DNA of 64,000 nucleotides from Tritrichomonas musculus (GCA_039105265.1 JAPFFF010000069.1:186001-250000); one strand, 5' to 3'; positions 28,664 to 38,429 are shown, counted from the first letter of the stretch. Translations and numbers: made by a program. The notes: generated by a model from the letters alone, not told the origin.

Positions 28664-29515
28664 TTATTGTTCAAAGTGTGATTCGTTACTAGTGATATTG
28701 ATGATAAACCGATCATGTTGACCCTTATGATTTAGATATTCGATTGTCGTTGACTTGGTATCGAGATTGTTTGGAGTCTGTTGTAACATCGATGTGAAAT
28801 CTTCTTTACTGAAACCGCTATAGCATATGATATCAGTGGCCAATCGTTTAACATTCAGATGAACGAATCGTAATGTTTGAACAGCTATGATACAAGTCAG
28901 ATTGAAGTGTCTCGTTTTCGTTAGTAACCGACATAGTTCACTGTTACCGTTCTTCAGTAATGGGGATCCAGCAGCGTCATCTAATACGAGTAACGTGTTG
29001 AACGGATACGATGCGGTCTGATACTGAACTAACTTGGATGCTATATATGCTATTCGATCTTCGATTTCCATTAACGAGTGTTTCTGGATGATTCTAGCCA
29101 TTTCTTCATTAGTTTCAACCATTTTGGATAGCACATGTTTGACCATCGCATAGTATTTGAGTTTACGTCGTAGATGTCGTTTAAGATATGGAAGTAGATT
29201 CTCTTCTTTGATGTAATCGATAGGGGTCTTCACATTCTTGGATAGTACTTCAGCTGTTTTATCGAGTTTACCAGACGTGGAACAGAATATGATCTTACTG
29301 TAATACGGTTTCGTGAATAGTCGTTCAGTTATCATGATGTGTCGCCAGATCCAAAACGATTTACCAGCTCCCATCTTACCGATTAGAAAGTAGATACCGT
29401 TTGACGAGAATGGATATTCAGGAGCGAGTGGTTTAATCAATGCCATTTCGATATCTCGTTGATTCTTACGTAATGTGTCTTCGATTAGATCTTCAACTTT
29501 CTTGATTTGAGTCAT
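28664..29515 (-). CDS. Packaging ATPase, second type (P1)
   Basis: A 283-residue FtsK/HerA-type ATPase. Walker A is FLIGKMGAGKSFWIW (~residue 46). Walker B is LLVLDDAAGSPLL, followed by LCRLLTKTRHFNLTCIIAVQ, the expected conserved helix and strand, and a C-terminal DIICYSGFSKEDFTSMLQQT. The frame is open and the length is usual for Polinton ATPases. It differs strongly from the first P1 ATPase (11508-12368), which is nearer to that of P2. Its place in the capsid-integrase series suggests that it is the working motor of this element. Confidence 0.8.
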   Translation of the reverse strand: MTQIKKVEDLIEDTLRKNQRDIEMALIKPLAPEYPFSSNGIYFLIGKMGAGKSFWIWRHIMITERLFTKPYYSKIIFCSTSGKLDKTAEVLSKNVKTPIDYIKEENLLPYLKRHLRRKLKYYAMVKHVLSKMVETNEEMARIIQKHSLMEIEDRIAYIASKLVQYQTASYPFNTLLVLDDAAGSPLLKNGNSELCRLLTKTRHFNLTCIIAVQTLRFVHLNVKRLATDIICYSGFSKEDFTSMLQQTPNNLDTKSTTIEYLNHKGQHDRFIINITSNESHFEQ

Positions 29516-29525
29516 TTATATCGTA

Positions 29526-30626
29526 TTAAATGAACTTTCTTATTTGATCGGGGATGGTATTTTGATTCAACCAGTATTGACGTTCCATTGTCGATAATTT
29601 AGTTGGATGACCTTCACGTAGATATTTCGATTTGATAGTATCTTTAACGGTTGAACCTTCATATGTAATCGTATATGTATCTCGCTTTTTGTTATAAGAT
29701 CGAATCTCTTTAACGATACCGCGTTTACCATCTTTGATTGTTGTTGCTAGTGGAACGTTATTGGATGACTTCACGAGTTTATATCCCGGTACAGTATCTA
29801 CAGATCCATCGATAGATCGAATTAGAAACTGATTACCATCTTTGGAATCGACGACGTAAGACTCTTTAGATAGATTCGAACGACGTTTCGTTAATGGACT
29901 CTTATCAAGAACTACTCTAACTAGATCACCAGGTTTGAAATGATATGGATTTACTTGACGTTCCATCTTATCGATATACTCTAACTCATCTTCATCTGTT
30001 ATCTCATTTGGAGACTTATAATTAAGAGATCGATGCGGCATATCGTTATAGGATTCTACTAATGATAGTATATCAGTGTTTGGTTCATTAGCTTTCATAT
30101 CACGAATGGTTCTCATGAATCTGTTAATGATACCGAGTTTGTTATGATCGTTATCGGTCGTTGTTGTATATACAATATCATGTTCTCTCATGAAATCGAG
30201 TACGGATTTCGATAAGTATGATGCATCTTCATCTGATATGATAGACTTACACTCAGGTTCTGATTTGATGAACTCAGTTAATGATTTCAACACTTGTTTA
30301 GCACCTTTATTGATCATCTCATACGCATATGCTTTACGTGTGTTAACGTTAATGAACATCAAATAGTCTGGATCTCCAATACCTGTTGTCGACTTCGCGC
30401 CGCCAATGAACGTATCCATTTGAAACGCATGTTGAATCTTCGAATAGATATGCATGAATTTGGGTGGCGGAATATGTTGATCGTGAACGAGTTTGTTTTG
30501 AAGATAGTCTTTAGCTTCATCATCCGTGAAACCATATCTATTAGCGATTCTCTTGAATTTCGATAACGTATTGGTTGGATACTTAGAATAAACTTCATCA
30601 ATGGTTTTGAACTTGATTCGGGACAT
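29526..30626 (-). CDS. INT: Retroviral-type integrase (P1)
   Basis: A 366-residue Polinton integrase. The N-terminal helices precede a core with AFQMDTF, YLMFINVNTRKAYAYEM, SDEDASYLS and a following NRFMRTIRDM helix, then YNDMPHRSLNYKSP, the usual end of rve-type cores. The C-terminal ~120 residues contain an SH3-like region (FKPGDLVRVVLDKSP) and beta-rich sequence (TYTITYEGSTVKDTIKSKYL). It inserts the linear element into host DNA with a short target duplication. It lies 10 bases from both neighbours on the same strand. Confidence 0.8.
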   Translation of the reverse strand: MSRIKFKTIDEVYSKYPTNTLSKFKRIANRYGFTDDEAKDYLQNKLVHDQHIPPPKFMHIYSKIQHAFQMDTFIGGAKSTTGIGDPDYLMFINVNTRKAYAYEMINKGAKQVLKSLTEFIKSEPECKSIISDEDASYLSKSVLDFMREHDIVYTTTTDNDHNKLGIINRFMRTIRDMKANEPNTDILSLVESYNDMPHRSLNYKSPNEITDEDELEYIDKMERQVNPYHFKPGDLVRVVLDKSPLTKRRSNLSKESYVVDSKDGNQFLIRSIDGSVDTVPGYKLVKSSNNVPLATTIKDGKRGIVKEIRSYNKKRDTYTITYEGSTVKDTIKSKYLREGHPTKLSTMERQYWLNQNTIPDQIRKFI

Positions 30627-30636
30627 TTATAGCGGA

Positions 30637-31962
30637 TTAAGAGTATAACAGTTTACGGTTTTGTAAGAACACCATGTCCATTGTGAACACAACATTATCG
30701 TTGATCGGTAATGGAATCTTAATCTCGTTTTTGTCGTAGAATTCAATCCAAAATGTTTCATCGCTATGGTTCAACTTATAATATTTGATCGGACAGAATG
30801 GTTCGTTAGTTCTACCAACAAGATAATGATTCGATTGAGTTGCAAATGAAGCTACAACTTCACACTCCAAATCAGTTAATATGTTCTTTATTTTCAATTC
30901 TGCCCGATAATGATATAGATCGTATATATTGTTTTTGAATGGGTTAGACGATCCGATATTGAAGAAGTTAGATGTATATGGATCGAATTTGATTTCATCA
31001 TATTGGCGTTGTTTAATAGCATCTTCATCTATAGGTTCATTCCAATCTTCTTCTTCATCGCCAATATCAGGTTCTTCAGGTTCTTCATATGGAATTAATT
31101 TGTATTCATGGTTTAATCTATGTTTATGATAGTTATGACTACGATGTCTTTCATAAAAGTTACCATATGCGGATCTATGATATGCAAAATCTGCTCTCGT
31201 AATCAATAAATCGACTTCTTTAAATACACCCAACCAGTCTGAATCTTTAGATCGAATTTTCAAGATATGTTGATTATTCTCAAACACATCTTCGACTATG
31301 ACGTCTTCGCTTTGTAAATAAAACGGTATATGTTCACCGATTAATTCATCACTCTTAGCTAACATCGATTTATAATCATCTTTGATATCTTCTAATTGTT
31401 TTAGTAAAGTAGCTCGTTCATCTGGAGTTATCTTTCTATCCATGATCTTCTCTTTCAGATGATTATATAGATTATGATCATCAATAGCTTTTCGTATATG
31501 ATTAACAATATCGATCCAATTATCATTTGATGTTACTTTGATACTTATTGGAATTTGATATACTCGTACATGATCATCCGGTAGATTATCCATAACTATT
31601 TCATCTTTTTCATCTTCTGATAACGTTTTACATACTTCTTTGTTAGCTCGTTCGAAACGATCAAATAATTTATCATATGCGTCAGAATCACACTTTCGAA
31701 CATAAATGATAAAATTTAACCAACCCTCTCTCCATTTAACAGACATATGTCGAACACCGATTATTTTTTCACCGAGATTGGATGTTCTCCATTCAGCTGG
31801 ATATTTAAAATAAATTCTGTTGAAGTGTTCATCGCTATCGGTATAATATTTAGTGGTTCCGTAATCACTTTTAACTCTTACCGAATCAACTATAGAGTTA
31901 TAAACCGTTTCGATTGGTAATGGAATGTGTTCATCTTCTGGGTTATCCCTTCTGTAACTCAT
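30637..31962 (-). CDS. P1 integrase-linked protein, possible minor capsid (441 aa)
   Basis: A 441-residue protein with ATG at 31962 and a T-rich box 10 bases upstream. The first 100 residues include YFKYPAEWRTSNLGEKIIGV and RHMSVKWREGWLNF; the middle has charged helices (KIMDRKITPDERATLLKQLE) and an acidic patch (EPEEPDIGDEEEDW). The C-terminus is beta-rich (KYYKLNHSDETFWIEFYDKN, IPLPINDNVVFTMDMVF) and resembles the end of the short P2 protein next to its integrase (LWFTDMKGNVIEPESFIF). A jelly-roll minor capsid protein is a reasonable guess; certainty is low. Confidence 0.45.
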   Translation of the reverse strand: MSYRRDNPEDEHIPLPIETVYNSIVDSVRVKSDYGTTKYYTDSDEHFNRIYFKYPAEWRTSNLGEKIIGVRHMSVKWREGWLNFIIYVRKCDSDAYDKLFDRFERANKEVCKTLSEDEKDEIVMDNLPDDHVRVYQIPISIKVTSNDNWIDIVNHIRKAIDDHNLYNHLKEKIMDRKITPDERATLLKQLEDIKDDYKSMLAKSDELIGEHIPFYLQSEDVIVEDVFENNQHILKIRSKDSDWLGVFKEVDLLITRADFAYHRSAYGNFYERHRSHNYHKHRLNHEYKLIPYEEPEEPDIGDEEEDWNEPIDEDAIKQRQYDEIKFDPYTSNFFNIGSSNPFKNNIYDLYHYRAELKIKNILTDLECEVVASFATQSNHYLVGRTNEPFCPIKYYKLNHSDETFWIEFYDKNEIKIPLPINDNVVFTMDMVFLQNRKLLYS

Positions 31963-31971
31963 TTAAGTAAA

Positions 31972-31981
31972 CAAAAATAAA
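31972..31981 (-). promoter_or_regulatory. T-rich start-proximal box (TTTATTTTTG)
   Basis: Read on the minus strand this is TTTATTTTTG, 9 bases before the start codon at 31962. The exact string recurs before several P2 genes. Confidence 0.45.
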
Positions 31982-32007
31982 CATCACTTACTCTTCGAGA
32001 ACTTCCC

Positions 32008-32379
32008 TTACTCTTCATCATCAGCGAACTCATCTGAGTCCATATCGATAAGGGGTTCGTCCGATTCATCTTCACGATGAATGTCTTCTTTCATCATCAA
32101 TAAATGAATACATCTATCGATAGTCTCTATCTTTAAGTCTACAGCTCCATCATCATAGTATGGAGCGTTGAAGATATCATCGAGATCGTCTAGATCATCG
32201 ATGTCGTAATACGTGAGGATGTTATATACGTTGAAATCTCTATCGAGATTCATTGGGATCAAGGTTTCATGAAGTGATTCCATAATATCATCAACACAGT
32301 GAATCTTATCGAGTTCATCTATATAATCATAGAATTCATCAACGATTGATTCGAGGTGGAATTGAATTTCTGTAGTCAT
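32008..32379 (-). CDS. P1 acidic protein (123 aa)
   Basis: A strongly acidic protein (EFYDYIDELDKIHCVDDIME, YYDIDDLDDLDDIFNAPYYD, EDESDEPLIDMDSDEFADDE). Start at 32379, no basic region, no membrane segment. It is the most upstream gene of the minus-strand virion and integration series, followed upstream by a repeat-rich non-coding stretch. Acidic proteins of this kind can mimic DNA or bind basic core proteins; this is only a suggestion. Confidence 0.5.
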   Translation of the reverse strand: MTTEIQFHLESIVDEFYDYIDELDKIHCVDDIMESLHETLIPMNLDRDFNVYNILTYYDIDDLDDLDDIFNAPYYDDGAVDLKIETIDRCIHLLMMKEDIHREDESDEPLIDMDSDEFADDEE

Positions 32380-32800
32380 ATTATAATTATATGTAGCGGA
32401 TAAAAAAATTATTTAAATTACGTTTGGGGTTATTTTTAGAGATCTCGAAAACAGTGTTTTTAGGGCTTGTGGAAGGGGTCAGAAGGGGTGTTTCTAGAGG
32501 GTCCTAGATAGGGTTTTTTCGTGGTTTTGGGGTCTCTGGAAGAGTGTTTACAAAGCTCTGTAGCTATATAGTTATAGAGGTCATCATATATGCTCCAGAG
32601 GGTCCCAGAATAGCGAAAAACAGGGGTTCTGGAGTACTCTGGAAGGGGTCAGAAGTAGTGTTTCTAGAGGGTCCCAGATAGGGTTTTTTCGTGGTTTTGG
32701 GGGTCCAGAAAGGGGTCCTAAAACGTTGTTAAGGGCGGGCGGAGCGTTTTTAGCGTAGCCCCCCTTAACGTATCTACTTGGTGAAAAAGCTGGATGAGGC
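32380..32800. repeat. G-rich non-coding stretch with a ~75-bp direct repeat
   Basis: No gene. Two near-identical segments, about 32468-32545 and 32643-32718, share GGAAGGGGTCAGAAG, GTGTTTCTAGAGGGTCC and GATAGGGTTTTTTCGTGG and are about 175 bases apart. A motif AAAACAGTGTTTTT at 32450 recurs at 10128 near the left side of P1. The stretch ends in the hairpin at 32728-32769. Confidence 0.6.
32728..32769. other. GC-rich hairpin of P1
   Basis: The arms GTTAAGGG (32728-32735) and CCCTTAAC (32762-32769) enclose a G-rich/C-rich partial stem with GCG/CGC-type pairing. It is the counterpart of the R0 hairpin at 5390-5432. Confidence 0.6.
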
Positions 32801-32807
32801 ACCTTCT

Positions 32808-32957
32808 TCATTCCGTGGGTTTCAAGAAAACGAATTGTTTAGCTGTTAACTCGGCAATCGATTTCTTAAGTAATGTTAAGTCATTTGTGGTATATAACTC
32901 TTCTAGATTTGGTTGTTTGCTCTTACTCTTCGATGAAGAGGTTTCACTGAAACTCAT
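32808..32957 (-). CDS. Small protein B of the helicase cassette (P1 copy, partial)
   Basis: MSFSETSSSKSKSKQ, then LEELYTTNDLTLLKKSIAEL matches the first half of small protein B in R0. The copy is partial and probably broken. It lies downstream of small gene A on the same strand, the same order as in R0. Confidence 0.45.
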   Translation of the reverse strand: MSFSETSSSKSKSKQPNLEELYTTNDLTLLKKSIAELTAKQFVFLKPTE

Positions 32958-33030
32958 TTCTATGTAATTAAACTTTACACAATACTTACACAAAAACAAT
33001 TTGCATAGCAAAGTAAGCGAAGTTTATACT

Positions 33031-33273
33031 TTATTTTTGGTCTTTACGTCTTGGTCTAGTTTCAAATTTCATTACGCCTTTCCTCTTAGTAAAGTGTTTA
33101 TCTATGCAAGGTATCTCTTCATTAAGTTCACGAGTATTAAACTTCCATGTATTTGGATTACGACGTAATAAAGTATTAACTGTTTTATAATCTTTTGATC
33201 CTATCAATCGAGAGAGTTCATGTTTCAACTTATTCATATCATCTGTAGCGAAGAGTTCTGTTAATTCTGTCAT
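33031..33273 (-). CDS. Small protein A of the helicase cassette (P1 copy)
   Basis: An 80-residue protein: MTELTELFATDDMNKLKHEL, KDYKTVN, LLRRNPNTWKFNTRELNEEI, KHFTKRKGVMKFETRPRRK. It is close to the R0 copy (2533-2775) and paralogous to small protein B. Basic C-terminus. The start is the ATG at 33273, preceded by an AT-rich leader. Function unknown; conservation in two remnants of different age supports a real gene. Confidence 0.6.
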   Translation of the reverse strand: MTELTELFATDDMNKLKHELSRLIGSKDYKTVNTLLRRNPNTWKFNTRELNEEIPCIDKHFTKRKGVMKFETRPRRKDQK

Positions 33274-33315
33274 TTATATATAGGATAAAAAATTCATAGC
33301 AAACACATTGTTAAT

Positions 33316-33752
33316 TCACTTCTTCATTAATTTGTACAAGCGACCTCTCTTACCGTTAATTCTGTTGTATCTCATTTTAATTTCATATCCGACTGGTATC
33401 GTTTTGGCATCGATTCCCTAATGGTTGTACAACTCTCTTTTACTCGAGAATTCTATATCTACAATAAGTTCATTAACAGGTTCATTAGTGATATGTTCAT
33501 TAAGTGATTCATTAATGATAGATTCATTAACAGGTTCATTAGTGATATGTTCGTTAATTTGTTCATTAGTGATAGATTCATTAACTGGTTCATCCGCTGT
33601 AGCGGAGTAAGAAGTAACAACTACATATTCATCATCAACAGATTCATCATCATCATCATCATATTTACCAAATCGTACATAACCAAATTTATATAATGTT
33701 TCATCCCAATTTGTTTTACTCATATCATTCCATGCTATATCACGTAATATAG
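33316..33752 (-). pseudogene. Helicase C-terminal tail, broken fossil (P1 copy)
   Basis: Matches the end of the R0 helicase gene: MSKTNWDETLYKFGYVRFGK against MSKTNWDDLLSRFGRVRFSK, and GYEIKMRY near the C-terminus. Between them is an acidic, repetitive stretch of NEPVNE-SITNE-type units (~33460-33595). The fossil is partial and broken, and its upstream side meets a mariner relic. Confidence 0.6.
33460..33595. repeat. Short tandem repeat coding for NE-rich units
   Basis: Units of about 24-39 bases built from GTTCATTAACAGGTTCATTA and GTGATATGTTCATTAA recur four to five times. On the minus strand they encode units such as NEHITNEPVNE. The R0 counterpart (VNESVNEASESKFEEPNTN) has fewer units, so unit number has changed between copies. 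Confidence 0.55.
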
Positions 33753-34142
33753 GGTGGTCGATATTGACCTAGAAAAAAATTTTGTAAGTAAAAAATTAAA
33801 GTTATTTCATGATAAATATTTTTTTTAGATAACATAATCTCCATCGAGTTCAATACAGCTTTTGAGTCTTTTTTCCCAGTTTTCAAAAAGTGATTTAAAA
33901 AATTGCTTTGATTTTGAAGTCAAAAATTCATTAATGGCAGAAAGAAGCTCTTCCTCAGATTCGAACTCTCTTCCTTTGAAATAATCCTTCACAGTCCCGA
34001 ATAATCCAAAGTCAGATGGTGCTAAATCGGGACTGTAAGGAGGATGAGGAATTCTTTCAAAGGTAGTTTTTGCAATAAAACTTTCAACGACCTTGGCATT
34101 ATGTGAAGGTGCATTATCAATTTTATAAAAAATGAAAATCAA
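33753..34142 (-). mobile_element. Mariner element, 3' part with transposase fragment
   Basis: On the minus strand 34142-33825 encodes the C-terminal third of a mariner transposase: IDNAPSHNAKVVESF, then PHPPYSPDLAPSDFGLFGTV and ENWEKRLKSCIELDGDYV with a stop. The second catalytic aspartate (DNAPSH) and the DLAPSDF motif that carries the third are visible. A mariner-like terminus GGGTGGTCGATATTGACC begins beside TA at about 33752 inside the P1 helicase tail. The N-terminal two-thirds of the transposase and the other terminus are absent, so the copy is dead. It is a different subfamily from the elements at 7901 and 12369. Confidence 0.75.
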
Positions 34143-34181
34143 TATTTACATTTTCGGTTGTGGTTTGAAAATCACAAATGT

Positions 34182-34399
34182 CTCAACATTAGTTTTTTTT
34201 AATAGTCCAAGAAATATCATATCAAGAAGAAATCATCCAATCTTAAAAATTGAATGACTACATAGATTTTTAGAAAATCATCGATTTTCTATATAAAATC
34301 GAGACTTTTAAAAATCTATGTAGTCATTCAATTTTTCAAATTTAAATTTAATTCCAACACCAATAAATATTTAACATGAGTAAAAAAACTAATGTTGAG
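34182..34399. repeat. Nested fold-back repeat
   Basis: Outer arms CTCAACATTAGTTTTTT (34182-34198) and its inverse (34383-34399) enclose inner perfect 27-bp arms at 34245-34271 and 34310-34336 (core TGAATGACTACATAG) and a small central dyad around TCGATTTTCTATATAAAATCGA. It has no coding capacity. This looks like a fold-back or MITE-type element, or two nested ones. Confidence 0.65.
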
Positions 34400-34555
34400 C
34401 TTTTTGAAATTCATTATTTACTTTGAGAGATACAATTAAGTTTTTATTGATGCTTTACAAATGAACATTTTTTTCGATTAATATTTAAAGTTATTCTGCA
34501 CCAATTAGAATTTTTATTGAATTTCCTGTGATCTATAAAGTATGGAGTTGACCTT

Positions 34556-35470
34556 TTGTTGACAAAACTCGAAGAGAAACATCCTAACAAGTCGGTTTTA
34601 ATCTGTCATGACCATGATAACAAAACGCATAGCGTTTGCCTTAAGCATAAAAAAATTGATATCAAAGAGACGCTAGATCCCGGGCACGCAGGCCAGGAAC
34701 TTCAGAGAGCTGCGAATAACTATTTCGAAGATTGTGCCAGAGAAATCAGAAAAGATCCAACTTCCATTTCATATCAAGCGCTTGAAGCGCAAGGTGAAAA
34801 AATCACAATCAAAAGATGCTTCGAAATTTTCTCGACAATGATAAAAAAGATGATAACATGGTTTACTTATTTAGTATTCAATGTCAAAAATGTAGAAGAG
34901 AGAGAAAATTTGTGGAAAAACACTGCGGACCACTTGACTGGTCTTCATGAAAATTGCGTTCATCCAGAAGACGTAAAAAAAAGAGGTCGACCTAAAAAGA
35001 AAGAAGTAAAAGATAGATATTGGAGATGGGAAGAAGCTGAAAGAGATCCAGAAGTTAAAAAGATGCTCACAGAATTCTTAGATGCTTCAACACCTCTTGT
35101 AAAGCAGACTGGTCACATAAGAATCCAGCAAAATGAGTCTATAAACTCATCAATTGGAAAATATGCTCCAAAAAATAAAATGTTTATAACATCAAATGAA
35201 GTACGATCAGCTATTGCAATAGGGAAAAAAAATAATCCTCATTTTGAATCATCACTCTTTGATCACATTTGTCCAAACTCTCTCTCGCCGATCGTCAAGA
35301 ATGAAATAAAGAAAGAAGAAACAAAAGCTCAAAACTTGTCGATCAAAAGAAGTACATTGAAAGAAAGACAGAAGAAAAATTTGGCCAGGAAAAATCAAAG
35401 AGCAAATAACAAAGAAACTCCTGGTGATTATAAGTCCAAAAAAGATAATATATTCTTTGATGATGAATAA
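34556..35470 (+). pseudogene. DDE-type transposase relic, family uncertain
   Basis: An open frame of 304 residues without an ATG near its start, so the N-terminal part is lost. Features: CHDHDNKTHSVCLKHKK, LDPGHAGQELQR, a charged middle with KKRGRPKKKE, HIRIQQNESINSSIGKYAPK (an N-E-x-x-N type signature), NEVRSAIAIGKKNNPHFES and LSPIVKNEI, then a basic tail. The order recalls the C-terminal half of cut-and-paste transposases of the Mutator/Kolobok kind, with a possible catalytic glutamate in QQNES. The family cannot be fixed by eye. No flanking terminal repeats were found. The overall AT-rich composition is like its surroundings. Confidence 0.45.
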
Positions 35471-35591
35471 ATTATGTTATAACAAATCTTTTTTTTTTAT
35501 AGATTCCTTTAAAATATAAATAAAATCAAGATTTTAAAGATATTAATAAAATAAAATAAATAAATTTCTCATATAACTATAAGATATATAT

Positions 35592-38010
35592 AATATTTTA
35601 AAGTAGATGACACTTATTGAATTTTTTAAATTTCGGGTCCCATTTCAAAAAGTGAGATCTTAAAATTACGAAGAAAAGAAAAAATGAAAATTAAATAATT
35701 CTAATGTTTATTAATTAAAAATATTATAAAATCCATTTATAAAATTATAATAAAAGTGTCAAAATTCTGATTTTACTGATATATTTATTAAAAAGTCTTG
35801 TTGATGCGTAAAATAATATTGCCAGAAACAAACTTGGAAGTATATAATGAATATACAAGCATTCTCGAACAAACTTTTGAAGCGAATGATGAATTTGAAT
35901 ATGAAGATTTAGATCAAGAGCCTACACCAGAATACGATTTTTCCTAAATGCCTCAAGAAACAATTAGATAAAGATGTATATAATTAACACCACTTTTTTA
36001 GAATTCTATTTTAACAACCTAAATATTTTTAATAAAAAAACTTTTGTACGTTATAACTGCTATAAAAACAAAATTTTAAATCTTGTTGATGCGTTTGGAG
36101 AACTAATTGGTGTTGCTTCTTTCATAAAAATGATGTTATACTTGACGTTAAAAGTATTGAAATTAAAATATTGATTAACGTATTAATTTTTACTAATTTT
36201 CTCTTTATAGAAATAATATTTCTTAAAACGCGTCTAATGAATAATTATAGCATATGTGCAAATATCAAAAAGATTAAAATTTTCAAAAAAAAATTATAAA
36301 ACCATTAGGTCATGCAACTTATAATTGTATCGGCAATTTACACCTTTTTAAATCAAATCTCATACAGGGTTGGACATACTAAATAGGAATTGAAAAATAA
36401 TTGAATAGTATCACTCATTCAATCTCATTCAATTTTTTTCAATAGCGTAAAATAACCTTGAAACTTTTTCTGTAGAATTGACTTACTAAATGGGAAACTT
36501 TGAATACTGAAAATTATACATTAATCTTTTTAATATCTCAAAAAATTGCATAGTAAAACAAAATTAAGTGTCAATTATATATGTAATATTTTATAGATTT
36601 TTATATATAATTATATTATTTAAATTATTTAAAACGATTAGCCTAATATCTTTATTTTGAAAAAATAAAATTTTTAAGTAAATTTTAATGAGAATATATT
36701 TTAATAAAAGTAATGTTACTTGTCATAATTATTTAACAACTGTGTTGCATGTGAATAATGTTGTTTAATAATGATCTACAATTCAAACCTTCCCAAATAG
36801 AAAGGCAATTTCTCAGAAAAAGTTTCACTTTTAATCAATTTGGAAAATAGATATTTTAATGTTTAAAAATCCTACTCCAAAAGCGAATTTTGATCCAATA
36901 ACTTTATCAGGAATGAAAATACCAAAGAATCATAATAGTAATATAGATAGATAATTTTCAAGTATAGTTAAAACATAGTTAAAGATCCTTATTCGTTTTA
37001 TGTTTTAAATAGATACAAGAAAAAGAGCAACTACAAGTATTTCTGACTTTATTTTGGAATAGGATCAATGGTATACTAATAATGGTGATCTATAAAATCA
37101 AAAAGAAATTATTCAATAACTTTTATTGCTCAAAATGTGATGCCATATTTTCTTTTTGAATAAAATTGCATAAAAGGTCCTAAATTCGATGAAAATACTA
37201 CTTATTATTTAAAATTAAAATTAGAAGCACTCAATGTTCATTGTATAACTTATAACTTTTTAAATAATGAAATTCAACGCAAGCTTCATATTTGCAAGTA
37301 TATTTTAAAACCTATTTTTTGAAAAAGATACAAAATATTTGAATATTTAATCTCACATTAAATTCAATATCAACGTCATTTCAACAAAACTTTCTCTTAA
37401 ATATAAATTAAAACTATAAGAATAAAGTTTCTTGAAACATAATATATATTGAGTTATTAATAAATTTTTAAATCATACAAAATTTCCTCAGAAAGTTTCC
37501 CATTTAGAAAGGCAAAACCATTCAATTTTAGAGTGTCAAAATTCCCATTTAGTAAGGCAAAAAAATAAATCTAAAAAACTAAAATAAAATGTAAATATCT
37601 CAAAATTTTTTCTATAAACTTAATTATTTTTTTTAAAAAATAAATAAATAACATTATAAATAATACATTTTTTAAAAATCAAAAAATCATATTTTTCTAT
37701 TCAAATTTTCCCAAATAGTAAGGCAATTAATTCAATTTTTGGCGGGAAAAAACAAAAACGCCGATAACCAGTTTGAATGGGTATTCAAAAAAAGTTTTTA
37801 AAAAGTGGATTGAGAAGATTGAGAGGCTTTCCCATTTTGCATGTCCAACCCTGTATACTCAAATATAAAAGTGCAAAGATATTTTATGCATTTTTAGATT
37901 CTTTAATTGTTTGATAAAATACTCTTGAATTCATCGAGATTTTTCCATTTGACACTCCACTTTTTGAGAGGGACCCGACCTGAATTCCAAGTGTCATCTA
38001 CTTTAATATT
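35592..38010. mobile_element. DNA transposon with ~60-bp inverted repeats
   Basis: Terminal repeats: AAAGTAGATGACACTT at 35600-35615 pairs with AAGTGTCATCTACTTT at 37988-38003, and the match extends inward through CGGGTCCC (35634-35641) and GGGACCCG (37970-37977). A pogo-like element (36363-37855) is inserted in it. Without that insertion about 0.93 kb remains, with small AT-rich frames such as 35806-35946 (MRKIILPETNLEVYNEYTS, acidic end) and 35974-36174. No transposase core was recognised. Probably a non-autonomous element. Confidence 0.6.
36365..37853. mobile_element. Pogo/Tc1-like element nested in the 35592-38010 element
   Basis: Inverted termini CAGGGTTGGACAT (36365-36377) and ATGTCCAACCCTG (37841-37853) are flanked by TA on both sides. 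The interior is very AT-rich without a readable transposase. It holds at least five copies of a subterminal motif of the type CCCATTTAGTAAGGCAA: 36792-36810, 37499-37515, 37544-37560, 37710-37726 and an inverted variant near 36480-36494. Related words occur inside the termini (ACTAAATAGG). Such motif clusters often are transposase binding sites. Confidence 0.65.
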
Positions 38011-38429
38011 TTGTTCTTAATAAATTCTAAACATAATTGATAAAGTTTTGTGATTTGTATGCTTTTTATAAAAAAACAAACTTTTTCAAGGAGTTGTTTC
38101 ATGAAATATATTATAAAAAATATTCAAAAAAATGAAGGAAAGAGTGAAAATTAGAGCATATAGATAATATTTTTAGAAACTACATAATACTTTATAAAGT
38201 ACTATAACATCAATGGATATTGATTGAGATATCACGTTCGATTAAATTAAAAAAATTTGTAAAAAGCAGGATTTGTAATAGAGCTAGTTAAAAAGGAATC
38301 AATCACCACCAATTTTTTTAAAAAAATATTAAAAAAAGCAACAAATTGTTTGCATTTTTGTAAATAATCAGAGAGATTTAACAAATCAAAAGCAAATGCA
38401 ACAGGAAAAACTATATCGAATCGAATAGC
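38011..38429. other. AT-rich spacer
   Basis: No gene or strong repeat. It follows the right terminus of the transposon and leads into the GC-richer remnant R3. Confidence 0.5.

Larger units (their letters stand above)
10020..33752. mobile_element. Polinton/Maverick P1 (older, broken)
   Basis: A ~23.7-kb Polinton, recognised by polymerase B, integrase, double jelly-roll capsid, two packaging ATPases and a fibre gene. Genes up to the bZIP-like gene and the fibre run on plus; the minor capsid candidate and everything right of the fibre run on minus. The left limit is uncertain (between ~9460 and 10280). The right limit is where a mariner relic begins inside the helicase tail. No terminal inverted repeat pair was found. 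Composition is distinctive: many CGT, CGA, ATC and TCG codons, unlike P2. It carries a mariner relic and a SINE-like repeat. Several breaks (about four) are visible, all towards the left and right ends; the central genes read openly. It looks considerably older than P2. Confidence 0.8.
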
